This document shows positions 25,101 through 36,016 of a DNA stretch of 64,000 nucleotides, one piece after another. The translations under genes and the position numbers were made by a program. The notes under the pieces are model-generated. The model searched no databases. It saw only the letters and a list, made by a program, of their open reading frames with translations, and was not told the origin of the DNA. Numbering within the stretch: the first letter of the stretch is position 1; the number at the start of each line of letters is the position of its first letter. Where the stretch lies: contig NW_026252089.1 of assembly GCF_025399195.1 (NCBI RefSeq), forward strand, positions 124,001-188,000, read 5' to 3'. The DNA is from Umbelopsis ramanniana AG (Eukaryota > Mucoromycota > Umbelopsidomycetes > Umbelopsidales > Umbelopsidaceae).

Positions 25101-25138
25101 TTTTGATGAACAGGGGAGAACACATTTAGAGATGCCCA

Positions 25139-25146
25139 CTTATATA
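25139..25146 (-). promoter_or_regulatory. TATA box of the GH17 glucanase
   Basis: TATATAAG on the minus strand, about 40 bp before the ATG at 25100. It suggests a short 5' leader and a regulated, strongly expressed gene. Confidence 0.55.
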
Positions 25147-27770
25147 CCGTGATTGACGGGTATCGCTGTCTTGTGATACATTGCGACTTAATGAAGTCCG
25201 GTGCGACAAATCTGCAGCCTATTCTTCTCTGACGATATTCCCTTTCCTGCAGCAGTAAAGATCGAAAAATAATATGGAAATACACCAAAAGCATTCGGAT
25301 AATAACAGATACTTAGAAGCAAAGAAAATATCATCGAAAGGAATTGACTATGCTGGTATTATCCCGTTACGACGGGACCCGCTATGCACTTTAATCTGTA
25401 ACACATGGCTTTAACGCGAGTCTATAGCTGAGTGACTGGGATACATTCAAAGAGTTGAATGGCCGATGGCGAAGAATTTGAAGGCCTTTTAACCAGACCG
25501 AAGCCATACCAGAGTGGATCTGGCTAGGTGATGGCCCTGATGTTACGACAAAAACCAACATGTCTATATTCGGGCAGTTTCATTGCTTCAGTCGAAAATG
25601 CCAGAGGATATTATAAATTTGAGCAATTTTTGATATCACATATTCAAAGGTTGAACGAATAGCTTGGAGTTTACATTGTTATGAAAGTTGAGTATCCAAC
25701 AAATGTAGAGAACGTGTTACTGTTGCAATCCATATAGAAGAGGCTGCATTTTTAGTACTTTGACCTATGAATCTTGAAATGCTTTAACTATTGGATGACG
25801 ATGACACGGAGGCAGCTAAATTTATTTTAAGAAAACATAGAAGGAATTTGTAAACGGATCGCCCTTTCGATAGAGGATTGCTATTATAAGCTTTATGGAG
25901 CATAAAGTTACATTTGATGAGGAGGAAGTCACTGGCTTATACATACTGTGGAAAGTATTTTGCAGTCCACAATACTGTCTTCACCTTTCGTGCGATTGAT
26001 GCTGGTTATCCTATAGTGGACATGGGTTGACTAAACTCAACGTGTATTGTTAATTACTTTGGCAGCATGTTATTGCATGCAAATAAGTGAGACTTCCCCA
26101 CTAAATCTGATTACTTATGATATTGGTAATAACTTAAGCAGAGTTGCAATGGCCATTTGCCAAAAGTGAACAATCAAAAGATAAACCCTGACTTTATGTT
26201 TTCTACTGTATCCGGATGGTAACGAAAAAAAAAACTATTTTTTCCACGTGACTTGAGGTTCTTATTGTTGTGGAACTGAGTAACGCTTTGGCTGATCTGA
26301 GAAAGCTCTTCTTATAGGCAGTTTGTCTCTTGACCCAACGAAGCTGCTTATTTTGGAAGTCTAGAGCCAATTGGCTTTAGAGGAACATCAGGACCTATGT
26401 ACACTTGATCTTCACTTATACCTGGAAATATTGCCCGAAGTTTGGCAAGCATGGACGCTCGAACGATAGAACGCGAAGAAGACTCGGCGCATGTTTTGAA
26501 CGGATTATTTCCACTCACTTGACGCTAGGATATGACGAGGATTGTGATCTAGAGAAAATTATTCCACTATGTCCATGCCATTGAGGGACAAGACTATGAA
26601 TTCAGGGGCTTCTAAATTTTTGCTGATCGGTATTACACATTTGATCACGAATCCATTCGGTACAAGCGATATTTAATTCAGCGCCCCACTCGCTTGAATT
26701 TTCAGCATGTCTCGATATTATCTACATCACATTCTAATGTTAATATTAATATTAATATATTAATTGAGCCTTAGCCTAGGAGGATGGATTGTAGCATATA
26801 TTGCCTGACCTATTTCCTTTCTGCAAACCAATACTGGAATTCCAAAAAAAAATTATATTATATTAACATTGTGTGCATGCAGCAAGCACAACTGCGCTTG
26901 ATATTTACTGAAATGCGTACGCTCGTAAAAAAAGCTTGCTGTATTCCCACGCGGGTCGAAATATATACTAATCATCAACTAATATAATAATCTATATAGA
27001 ATATACTCGATAGTAGCTACTCGTTTCCTCTGTCCTGTTTTTCCTTGAACTAGTTATCCCACAGTAGAACCAACGCCAAACTAAGAAAACCCCAATAATC
27101 AAATGTAAATGAATTGATGGTCGCATGTTCTTCGCATTTGAGAAATCATAATCTAGGAGGGCGTTTACTCAGGGCTTTTGCTCAATAATATGGGTTTATT
27201 AAAATGGAGTCGAAATGAAATTGTGTGAAGCAACAATGTCTAAAATATTGCACAGAAATGATGGGCTCATGTTTCAGTATATTTGCAATTTCTGGACAGG
27301 CGCCATATAGCTGCGTGCATCAGACCATGACAACATATAAGAATAAGTAACTGCTGCAGAAGAAATTGTAATGCATTGCTAATGACTTGCCATATTATTA
27401 AAACATGAAAGCAAGGATGCCATTTCCTTGCAAAAAGGAATTCCCTAATAAGGATTATTTATCAGTAGAATTCTATTTACAAAAAAACTACGCTCCCTTT
27501 GACAAACTTATGATCAGCACAGCTGTAAGCCAAAGTTATCTTATCAGGTTACGTTCGGGAGCAACAATGATCAATCTTATATGTAGTGACCTTAGGATAG
27601 CGCACTATTTATAAAAAATCTTTGTTTTTTTATTCAAAGAAGACAATCTATATGCTTCTATGAAATTTTTAAGCAACTTGGACAAAGCCTTCCTCGAAAA
27701 TGTGAAAATTGAAACAGTCAGACTTGACTTTATGAATGAGTAATTTTTACTGGTTCAAAAAATATCGGAA
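25147..27770. other. Gene-poor stretch with possible decayed coding segments
   Basis: About 2.6 kb without an intact gene. On the minus strand an open segment of 58 codons ends at a TAA at 26348-26350 and has protein-like composition (KLRAIFPGISEDQVYIGPDV). A second such segment lies near 26610-26720 (SEWGAELNIACTEWIRDQ) in a different frame with stops between. They may be remnants of one gene. An AT-only tract of AATATT units lies near 26740-26762. Confidence 0.35.
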
Positions 27771-27840
27771 GCGCAGTTGGTTTAGTGGTATAATTACCGC
27801 CTGCCACGCGGTAGACCTGGGTTCGATTCCCGGACTGCGC
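27771..27840 (+). tRNA. tRNA-Gly (anticodon GCC), second identical copy
   Basis: This 70-nt gene is base-for-base the same as the minus-strand copy at 12193-12262: GCGCAGT acceptor, GCC anticodon in a CTGCCAC loop, and GGTTCGATTCC B box. A five-T run at 27846-27850 fits Pol III termination. Flanking DNA does not look duplicated, so the copies are old paralogues or kept identical by conversion or selection. Confidence 0.97.
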
Positions 27841-28996
27841 AAATCTTTTTGTTCTTTGAGCAAAAAGTCAATCTTTTCTTGTATATCTCTGGTACTGTGT
27901 ACTCTAGTGGGCTACGCCGCTGAATTTTTTTTTTCCTTGAGGTATGCGCTAGGTTGAACTAGTTAATTTTCATCAATGAAGGGGTGTTTTTGTTAATCGT
28001 CCTTGACAAGAAGACGCTTATGTGTAGCTAGTTGTAGTATACTACAAGCTTCGGCCCTTGGTACGTGAATTGACTTGAAGGGCAGAGGCGCCCAGATGTT
28101 TATAAAACGAGAACCTGGGCTCAGATACTATGATCTTTCAACTTTGACAGGTAACCTTTTTGGATATCGGCAAACCATTTTTTTTTTTTTTTTTTTTACT
28201 TTTCGATTGTATGAGACCTGTGACCGATTTATAAACAAATGCTAAGCTAAATTGACCTCACCATGCGATGATATAACTAACTAGCATCTAGCATGAAGTT
28301 TGAATTCATCGTGAAATGTTGGAGCTAAGCTTGCATAATTAGTAGGCACCTCATTGAAAAAGGATAATTAACGGTATTGTTGTTCAAATCTGTTTACACC
28401 CACGCCTGAATTGTGACGCTCAAGAACGACAGCCGAGGATTCTCCACTAAAAAAAAAAAAAAATCTGTTATGTGATCGGCGACCGGATGATAGGAAGGCA
28501 TTAAGTTCAGCTCAAAAACGATTAACTTGAAGGATGCGACTGCGTGACTCCTCAATTTTGAGTGGTCAGGGAAGAGATCGATCAGCATTTGATCCCTTCT
28601 CGTATTGCAATATAAGTATACGGACCCCTCTGTCTTTCTTTATCCTTTCTCTTCGCTTCTACCTAAGTTCAGTCTTTACTGCAAGTTACTGTTTGTTTTC
28701 AACAACTTCGGATTTAAAGACTCCAAACTAGTAACATTTCTAGGACCCTGAATTGGTTGGCCCCTTAACAGAGCCTCCGCTAACTCCTATACACAAGGTC
28801 AGCCGCAAATTCTTGAGCAGTGATATCTTTTGGTTGCAGATTCGTCACAGACTGGTAACATTTCTCTCATATAGCAGTTGACATTGCAACATTTCGACAT
28901 TCCCTTTGGAGTTATTACTGTCAAAATCCAGCTGAGGTTGAATTCGCAACCACGCATTATCACCAAACAGTCGTTCACTTCTTTTCTGACAATTCA
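27841..28996. other. Gene-free stretch
   Basis: About 1.15 kb between the tRNA and the SWIB gene. It contains T and A homopolymers (near 28181 and 28450) and, at its right end, presumably the SWIB promoter and leader. No gene or structured repeat is seen. Confidence 0.5.
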
Positions 28997-30674
28997 ATGG
29001 ATATAGCACAGTTCAGACCAAAGATATTAGGTTAGTATTTTATTAAAATATATCGAAAGCAAAACATATGAGCGTAATTTGTGGAAAATCAAATTGAGTT
29101 GAAGGTAGCAGAAAGTCATTGTAAAAATTGATATTTCTCAATGCGATCATACAAAATATCTAGTCTGGAAACCAATGATGCAAGAAGCTAAAAACTTTCT
29201 TTCTTTTGTTTCTATCCAACAGACATATTGAAAGTGTCGGATCTCTCTATGGTAACAGCAAAGAAAGTGCGTACTCAATTGGAGCAAAATTACAATATTT
29301 GTTTGAAGGATCATAAGAAAAGCTTAGAGTCTTTGGTTATGGAATGCTTTTACGAGCTTCAGGATCAGCATGGCAGTGTATCAATGCACGAAGGTAGCGA
29401 CGGACGAGATTCGAATATTATGCTAACGACATCTGTGAGCTCTCCCGAAACCACAACAATATCAGATGATGGCAAATCGATGTTAATGGGTATGCAGTTA
29501 CCGGACTACGATCCATTTCAACAACACATTGGTTCATATACTCTCAACGACTTCTCAATGCCTACGTCTCAATATACTACATATTCAGAAGCAAGTAACC
29601 TCCACAGTCATATGATGAATGTACAAAATAACGGCATAGACTTCATGCCTGAAATAAGATTAAGAAACCAGAAAATTCCGACGCAAGGTTTTCAGTCGCA
29701 GAGCCCAGAATCTTTCAGCAATGTAATGTCGCAAGACCCTATGGCTAATTTCCAAGCTCATTTATCCTCAAACTATCTTCCATACTACACGTTCTCCTCT
29801 TCTGCGCAACCTGGCCCCGGCATAAAAGCGCCTGAGACACCACAATACCATATTAGCCCTACTTCTTATGGGCAGTTCCATCAAGCTTACGACACACAGT
29901 ATAGAGTGCAGCAAATGAAGCAACATGAGATGGGAGGACCTATACTGAGCACTCCAAATAACCAGTTACAACATAACAGAATACAGCAGCAGCCATACGT
30001 AGGCAGTGGCCACGGTAATGGACAATCGTGGCCACTCACGATAGCCAAGCTACGGCAGATGAATATGAAGTCAAATATAAAAAAGAACGTTGGGAAGGCT
30101 AAAAGAAAGAGACGTACTGCTGCCATTGTTGACGATCCGAACGCTCCTCCGAAACCGAAACGAAATACTGGACTGAACAAACCACTGATATTGAGTCCCA
30201 TTTTAGCAGCTTTCACAGGCGTGTCAGAAGTAAGCTAAGGCAGCTGTATATCATGTTGAATTATTATCAACTGGCTAACTTATGTTGGTGTAGCTTTCAA
30301 GGCCAGAAGTCGTAAAGAAGCTTTGGAAATACATCAAAGAAAAGGATCTACAGGATCCAACTGACAGAAGATATATTCTCTGCGACGTAGAACTGAAGAA
30401 AATATTCACTCAAGATCGTGTAAATAGCTTTGCCATGAATAGGGATTTGTCGGCCCACTTATCCAAGAAATCCGATCCAGAGCCTACTACGGCTCCTACA
30501 CTTGAAAAAACAGACTCAAATTACACTCTAGTCAGCTCCAGTGCTATGACTCCACAAACTCCAGGTATCAGCATGTCCGGAGAAGAGGATTTCACGGATG
30601 TGGCTAAGTCTGAAGAATTAAATGCAATAGATATAGAGCATCTCGTGCAAAGCATGGCACCAGTGAACTCTTGA
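28997..30674 (+). CDS. DEK_C and SWIB domain protein (Uaf30/Tri1-like)
   Basis: Three exons (28997-29030, 29223-30229, 30294-30674) give 473 residues. An N-terminal DEK C-terminal-type helical domain spans about residues 11-70 (ILKVSDLSMVTAKKVRTQLE, then LKDHKKSLESLVMECFYEL). A long Gln/Ser/Tyr-rich disordered middle follows, then a basic patch (GKAKRKRR). The SWIB/MDM2 domain is at about 325-410 (GVSELSRPEVVKKLWKYIKE, LQDPTDRRYILCDVELKK). The same two-domain order is found in yeast Uaf30, part of the RNA polymerase I upstream activating factor, and in Tri1. A nuclear chromatin or rDNA-transcription role is inferred. The middle region makes it much longer than Uaf30 (228 residues). The first exon holds only 11 codons plus one base. 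Confidence 0.85.
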
Positions 30675-30899
30675 CGGTAAACCCCTCGCCATGCCTGCTT
30701 GATCCACTGTTGAATATTCTGTCGAAGGAAGCTTTAAAAATTGAAGTGTTGACCTTGCCATTTTCACTTCTTAATAGTTATATAGAAACAAATGTGTGTC
30801 TGGATACTTTATTACATGTAAATAAAAATGTGATGATTGATTTATAAACAAGACGGAGAGCTAAGTGATAGCAAAATGGTAGCGAGGATACTTGAATTT

Positions 30900-31121
30900 C
30901 TATGCCAGCTTGCCTAAGGTCGATTTAGTGACAGTCGCCTCAGCGTCAGAAGGTAACGTTACGGTCTCCGCTTTAGCTGGGGCTAATGGAATATTTTTTG
31001 GCTTGGCAGCTGAAACACCTAAAGGCTCATGAGTGGAACCCCTTCTGCCATGACCGTGGGCATGCTGATTTTGATCTTCAGTAGGCATTTGGTCCTCGGT
31101 TAAAGAGATGAATTGAGGCAT
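30900..31121 (-). CDS. Small hypothetical protein, 73 residues
   Basis: A single-exon frame begins at ATG 31121 and stops at 30900. The product is hydrophilic and probably disordered: an acidic N-terminus (SLTEDQMPTEDQNQ), a His/Arg patch (HAHGHGRRGSTHEP) with an RRGS site of the kind used by basophilic kinases, and a Lys/Ala/Pro-rich tail. I recognise no domain. A TATA-like TATTTAAG sits about 55 bp upstream in the right orientation (31176-31183). That, together with the divergent gene, supports a real transcription unit. It could be a species-restricted stress or regulatory peptide; that is a guess. Confidence 0.5.
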   Translation of the reverse strand: MPQFISLTEDQMPTEDQNQHAHGHGRRGSTHEPLGVSAAKPKNIPLAPAKAETVTLPSDAEATVTKSTLGKLA

Positions 31122-31628
31122 TTCGAAGTTCAGGCTAAGGAAGTGAAAGGCACTTGTGAAGGCAAGCTTGCTCGTCTTAAATACGCCTTTTTATGCAGAA
31201 CAAAGTGGATCGTGTGATTTTGGTAGGTGCAGACCCTATCATCATGACACAAATGGTAAAAGGGAAATTTACAAGGGACCCCTCATGAGTGGTTGAAATT
31301 ATTTGAAAGGGTGGAAGTGGAGAAGTGTCTCCTCTTGAGCTCAATTTTAACAAAAGCAGTGGGTATGGCTTTCTATCAACAATCATGCGTTTACATTACA
31401 TATCTGTTATGGCAGCTTTGAAACCGTTCAAATATTTTAGAGTGTCTGATATTCATGTTGTAGTAGTTATCTGCACATTCTTGTTCTACAATATCATTTC
31501 TATTGGACACAAACAGATATGTCCATAGAAGGTAGACCGCGGTCGTTATATAGAGCCAGTTTTCTCACCATTTCAAGCAAATCCTCATATTCATTTTGAC
31601 ATACGAAGATCCTCAAACTTCTGAAACA
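31122..31628. promoter_or_regulatory. Divergent promoter region with two TATA-like boxes
   Basis: This 507-bp stretch lies between the small gene (minus) and the Ecm33-like gene (plus). TATTTAAG on the minus strand (31176-31183) is placed for the small gene. TATATAG on the plus strand (31547-31553) lies about 76 bp before the Ecm33-like ATG. Confidence 0.45.
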
Positions 31629-32899
31629 ATGATCAAGACCGTATTTTTTGTATTCTCCCTTACGCTCATTGCCGCTGTAAAGGCAGAAGGCTGTTCTGGT
31701 GCGGCCACCATAGCCTCACAAGCAGATTTAGATGCCATCGGTTCTTGCAAGACATATACTGGTAGCATCACCATCGATAATTTGAACGCTGAAACATTGC
31801 AATTAAAGGGAGTGGAAACTGTCACAGGTGATCTGTTAGTGAAGAACAATGCAGCTCTGTCAAGCTTTAGTGCACCAGTTTTGCAAACCGTTCAAGGACA
31901 ATTGGAACTTTCAAACCAGGTCCACCTTGGAACTTTCCAGGCTCCTAAACTTCAAACAGTTAACGGCCTCACCCTGAGTGTACTTCCTGAACTCATGGAC
32001 CTTGGTTTCTTGAATACGATCAACGGCTTGAACAAATTGTCACTTACCGATACCAGAGCAGTCAATATTCAAAATGCCAACATTAACGGTCTGCAACAAC
32101 TCACTTTGACCAACAACAAGAATTTGACATCTATTCAATTCCCTGGTCTTATGAAGGTGGATGGAGAGATCTTCATTACTGCAAACAGTGCTTCATGCGC
32201 TCTCGAGGTATTTTTTCATTCGCAATGTTATTTCGAGGAAGAAATCATGCAAATTAAACCCTTTCTTTTTTTATATAGCTCCCCAAGCTCACGTCAGCAA
32301 AGTCAGCCACCTTCCGTAACTTGAACAGCTTCGATGCTTCAGCGTTATCCGAAGTTTCACAAGACTTGTCTTTCAACCAGAACAACATGCAACAGTTGTC
32401 AGTGGATGGTTTGAAAACTCTGGGAGGCGCTTTAATTGTGGTGGACAACAATCAACTTAACAAAGTTTCCATGAATCAACTTACTCTTGTGGGTGGAACA
32501 TTTTCTATTGGTAACAACAGCAACCTTGTCAACATCGACGGATTCCCCAAGTTGGAGCAGGTACGAGGCTCAATCGACCTTTCTGGCGCCTTTGACAAGG
32601 TCGATATTCCAGCTCTCCAGGATGTGCGTGGTGGCATGCGCCTTCAAACGACTAGCAGTTCATTCCAGTGCAATGGCTTAGATAACATGCGTGTTACCGT
32701 CATCAAGGGTACCTCATTTGATTGCAAAAGTAATCTTGCAGCAGACCAGCTCGCTCCTACTGTCGGTCAAGGCAGTGGTACTCAGGTGAATTCAAAGACT
32801 GCACCAAAACAAGATTCTGCTGCAAGTTCTCGTCTCGGCGATATGCAATCTTCCTTATTTGCTTTTTCCATGTTCCTTGGCTACATTCTTCTAGGATAG
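31629..32899 (+). CDS. GPI-anchored cell-wall protein, Ecm33/Sps2 family
   Basis: Two exons (31629-32207, 32279-32899) give 399 residues. A signal peptide (MIKTVFFVFSLTLIAAVKAE) is followed by leucine-rich-like receptor-L repeats: CKTYTGSITIDN, GVETVTGDLLVKNN, APVLQTVQGQLELSN, GLKTLGGALIVVDNNQ, LEQVRGSIDLSG. A C-terminal Ser/Ala-rich linker and hydrophobic tail (SSLFAFSMFLGYILLG) fit GPI attachment. In other fungi Ecm33-type proteins sit at the plasma membrane or wall and are needed for wall integrity and correct mannoprotein outer layers. I chose ATG 31629 because it gives a clean signal peptide; an in-frame upstream ATG at 31596 would add 11 polar residues. Confidence 0.9.
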
Positions 32900-33170
32900 T
32901 CACATATGAAATAAAAAACTTGAAAGCATCGTTTACATAACCTAACAAAACGAAAGAAAAGAACGCGCTCAACACGGGAAAATTCACCCAAAATGGTGCA
33001 AAATCCATGAATGAACGAATGAGTTTTATTTACATTTAAAGTAGATGAGGTTCAGAAATGGGTAAACAATGATGTTGTTGACAGCCAGCTAACAAAATTA
33101 TCTAAATTTTGAGACACATTGGAACACTTTATGTCCAGAAGCATGCATATGTCGTCATAGCCTGACTAGG

Positions 33171-34998
33171 CTAATCATCATTGACATCCAACAGCCTTTT
33201 GCTCCATTCATACACTACGTAGCTAATACTGGCTGCCGGAACGACCTAAATGGAAATATCAGCTACTAGCTCTCAAATCAACGGTGTTGCGAATGATGAA
33301 ACAAAAACATACCTTGATGAGGGTTGGCGTCAGCCCAGCATAGAACCCTATGAGGCCTTCCTTTTTAAATGTGTCGCGAGCACAAGCCCAAGCTGCTCCA
33401 GGCGTTCCTTGAGCTTGAAGCCTTTAAAAAAGACGTCAGAAACTTGGTTGTAGACATGCTAGCTCGGACATATTTCTTACCTCGTTCGTATCATAGAAAG
33501 TGGATATACACTAGAGGCACCTATACTGCCACTGACGATGCCACAGCCCCATAGAACAAACATGCTTGGTGTCTTCTGTTTCTCCTCGCTTTGATCTAAT
33601 TTCTCGAGGTATGATGTTTTGAGTGTATCGTAGATGCCCATATCTAGGGCCTGGTACGGAAACACGCCTATTAAACCCAGCGTCTGTCAAGGATCGATGT
33701 CCGATTAGTGAGGGGTTACATAACCTATCAAAAAATGATAGAGATTCTTACCAGTCCTGGCCAGAATGCCAAAAAGCCACCGTTGCGATACATTTGACGA
33801 GCTGTAGTGGCGATGGTAGATTTCACAGCTTTTGAAAGCTTAGGGTCGACGTTACTGGAATTCGCGAAGGGTTGCGACTGTATTCGAATCTTCAACGTCT
33901 CTACCGGGTAGATGGCGAACTGGCTGATGATGCCTGCTATTCCACCGGCAGCGAATCGTGATGCTGTTGATATGTGATTCCTGTCATCGAGACCCTCAAT
34001 TTTCGAAAGGGCCACTTTTGCCTTCTCAAAGGACCAAAACTTGATGGCTGATTCTGGAAAAATTTTAGCCACATTCAGGCCATTTCCTACAAAAAAGGCT
34101 CGAAGACCGCCGCCAGATTCATAGATAGTGCGAACAGCTTGTATAAGAGAAGTTCGCGGTGCACGTTTAAGTAGTGAATTAGATGGCTCTGCAACTTCCG
34201 CAACATAGGTGATAAGATGGATCTTTAAACGATCCAGAGGTGCGGTGCAGGTACGAGAGATGGCTCCAGCAAATCCTCCAGCCAAAAGGTATCTCATGGC
34301 ATACTGGGCTGTTTCATCGTTAGGTGGAATGACAACGTCTGCATCTTGGTTCAGTTGCGTTGAAGTGTTATAGTATCGGAAGACTTCGACGATGCTAGTG
34401 GTATCTCGTGGTAGTAGCTATAGTTCCGAATACGGATTAGTGGTGACGGTGAGAATTATCATAGGTTAGTGTTTTGGCTCCGAAAGTCAAAGAGGAAAGG
34501 ATTACTACATACAAGAAGGTAATCTCTCCACTCTGCAAAATCAATCTGTCCGTCGCCGTCCTGATCCATGGCTCGTACAAAATCGTCCACTTCCTTGTCC
34601 GTCGCAGCCACTCCGCCTCGTCTAAGCGCCGTTTTGACCTCTTCTCGCTGCAAAACTTGATCCCCACTTCGGTCTATTTGCTCGAACAAATGCCACAGTT
34701 CCTCTTCCTTTCCCACAACGTAGGTCTCGAACTCGTCAAAGTCGACCAGGCCATCTTTCGATGTGTCGCACTTTTCCACTAGCTTTTTGACGATATCGTT
34801 TCGTTTCTGAGCTGGCAACTGATACGTCAGTGTCTGAATACCTTTGAGGACCGACTCTGTATCCAGGTAGCCTGTCTGTGGATTTGCTAGGGCGGAAAAA
34901 AGGGCTTTGAGGCGAGCGTCTCGTCTTTTGGGCTCTTCAGCAAAGTACGGTTTGGAGTTTCCCGATAGTACTTTTGGGTCGTCTGGACCTTCTACCAT
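33171..34998 (-). CDS. Calcium-regulated mitochondrial ATP-Mg/Pi-type carrier (SCaMC/Sal1-like)
   Basis: The N-terminal half (from ATG 34998) is an EF-hand domain with intact loops DTSKDGLVDFDE and DQDGDGQIDFAE and a weaker one (DRSGDQVLQREE); the first hand is degenerate. The carrier domain follows with all three mitochondrial carrier motifs (PLDRLK, PVETLKIR, PLSMIRTR) and matching GG-containing repeats (LLAGGFAGAISRTCTAPLD). The last exon gives VVPAASISYVVYEWSKRLL and stops at 33171. Five exons are joined by short GT-AG introns. SCaMC/Sal1 proteins exchange ATP-Mg for phosphate across the inner mitochondrial membrane when cytosolic calcium rises. Family assignment is firm. Transport substrate is inferred from architecture. 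Confidence 0.93.
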
Positions 34999-36016
34999 AG
35001 TGCGAAGAGAATGGTATATTAGTTATATGGCAGAGCAAAAAAGAGGAAGAGGTATTTTATAAGTGTATTTGTAGAGTGAGAAGAAGTAGAAAAGTGGTGG
35101 GGGGGAGCGCTCGGGAAACAGCACGACTTAGCGGTTATTTGCTTTTTTGGATTGTTGAGGTCACAATATCAACATCCATGGTCTGTGCACAACCTAAGCA
35201 GCGGATTTCAGAGTACCATTCATTTGACATGCCAACCATCGAGAGCAATGGACCCTGTACTGTTAGGTCTTTTGTGGGCCTGCTATCTTTTCGTTTTGAT
35301 AACATTTTAAGGCGATATATTCGTGGATGAAACATTATGGGTAGTGATATCATGGAAGCCAGGCGATAGGCAAGCAACAAGTCGCTTCTTCAATTTTTTT
35401 TTTTCCCTCATACATTTCAAAGGGACAGCGTCAAAAGTAAAAGCCAAGGAATGAAATGCATGAAAAGCTATGGTATCTCATTACCATTATCAGCGCTTTC
35501 GTTTGGTGATAATCCATTAAGTTTGCTGGTGAAGAAAAGCGTGGTTTTTGTATACGACAACGTGCCTTGATGATTTCCTTTTATTTGCGCCGAGGGGGTA
35601 AACAGACATCCAAGTTCGAGAGGTATTCAGAGTGTTTTTCTTGCTGGAATCATATTTATCTATTCTTGTTCAGAAAAGAGTGGACATGCCACTCTGACTG
35701 CGCGCGCATGCCATCCATCGCTACATAGTCCCACGTCGGCTACGTTATTACGGTATTTGACGACTTAAAAACCATATGTGAAAAGCAGTTTGATCTGCTT
35801 AGAAACTAGTTTATTCAAAGGTTCGTAGGAACTTGTAAATTGAAAAAGTTTATCTGCTTTAGCAATAACCACGAAATTCGGCATTGACAACCCAGTAGTC
35901 ACGGGATTTCGTGCAAGCAGCACAAAATACCTACTACGGCGACTACCAGCAACATTCACAGCGTTCTTCGTACACACATCCCTGTTTCAGCTCAGTTATT
36001 TTTCTAAAAGCTGCTA
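34999..36016. other. Divergent intergenic region
   Basis: About 1 kb between the carrier (minus) and the PRRC2-like gene (plus). It must hold both promoters. No gene or RNA was recognised. A minus-strand open frame at 35765-35977 has no support. Confidence 0.5.

Noticed and set aside
26738-26765. AATATT-rich tract as a possible replication or centromere signal
   Set aside because: Short, simple AT sequence; nothing else supports a specific function.
35765-35977. 70-codon minus-strand frame in the divergent region
   Set aside because: No domain, no homologue recognised, and located in a promoter region.
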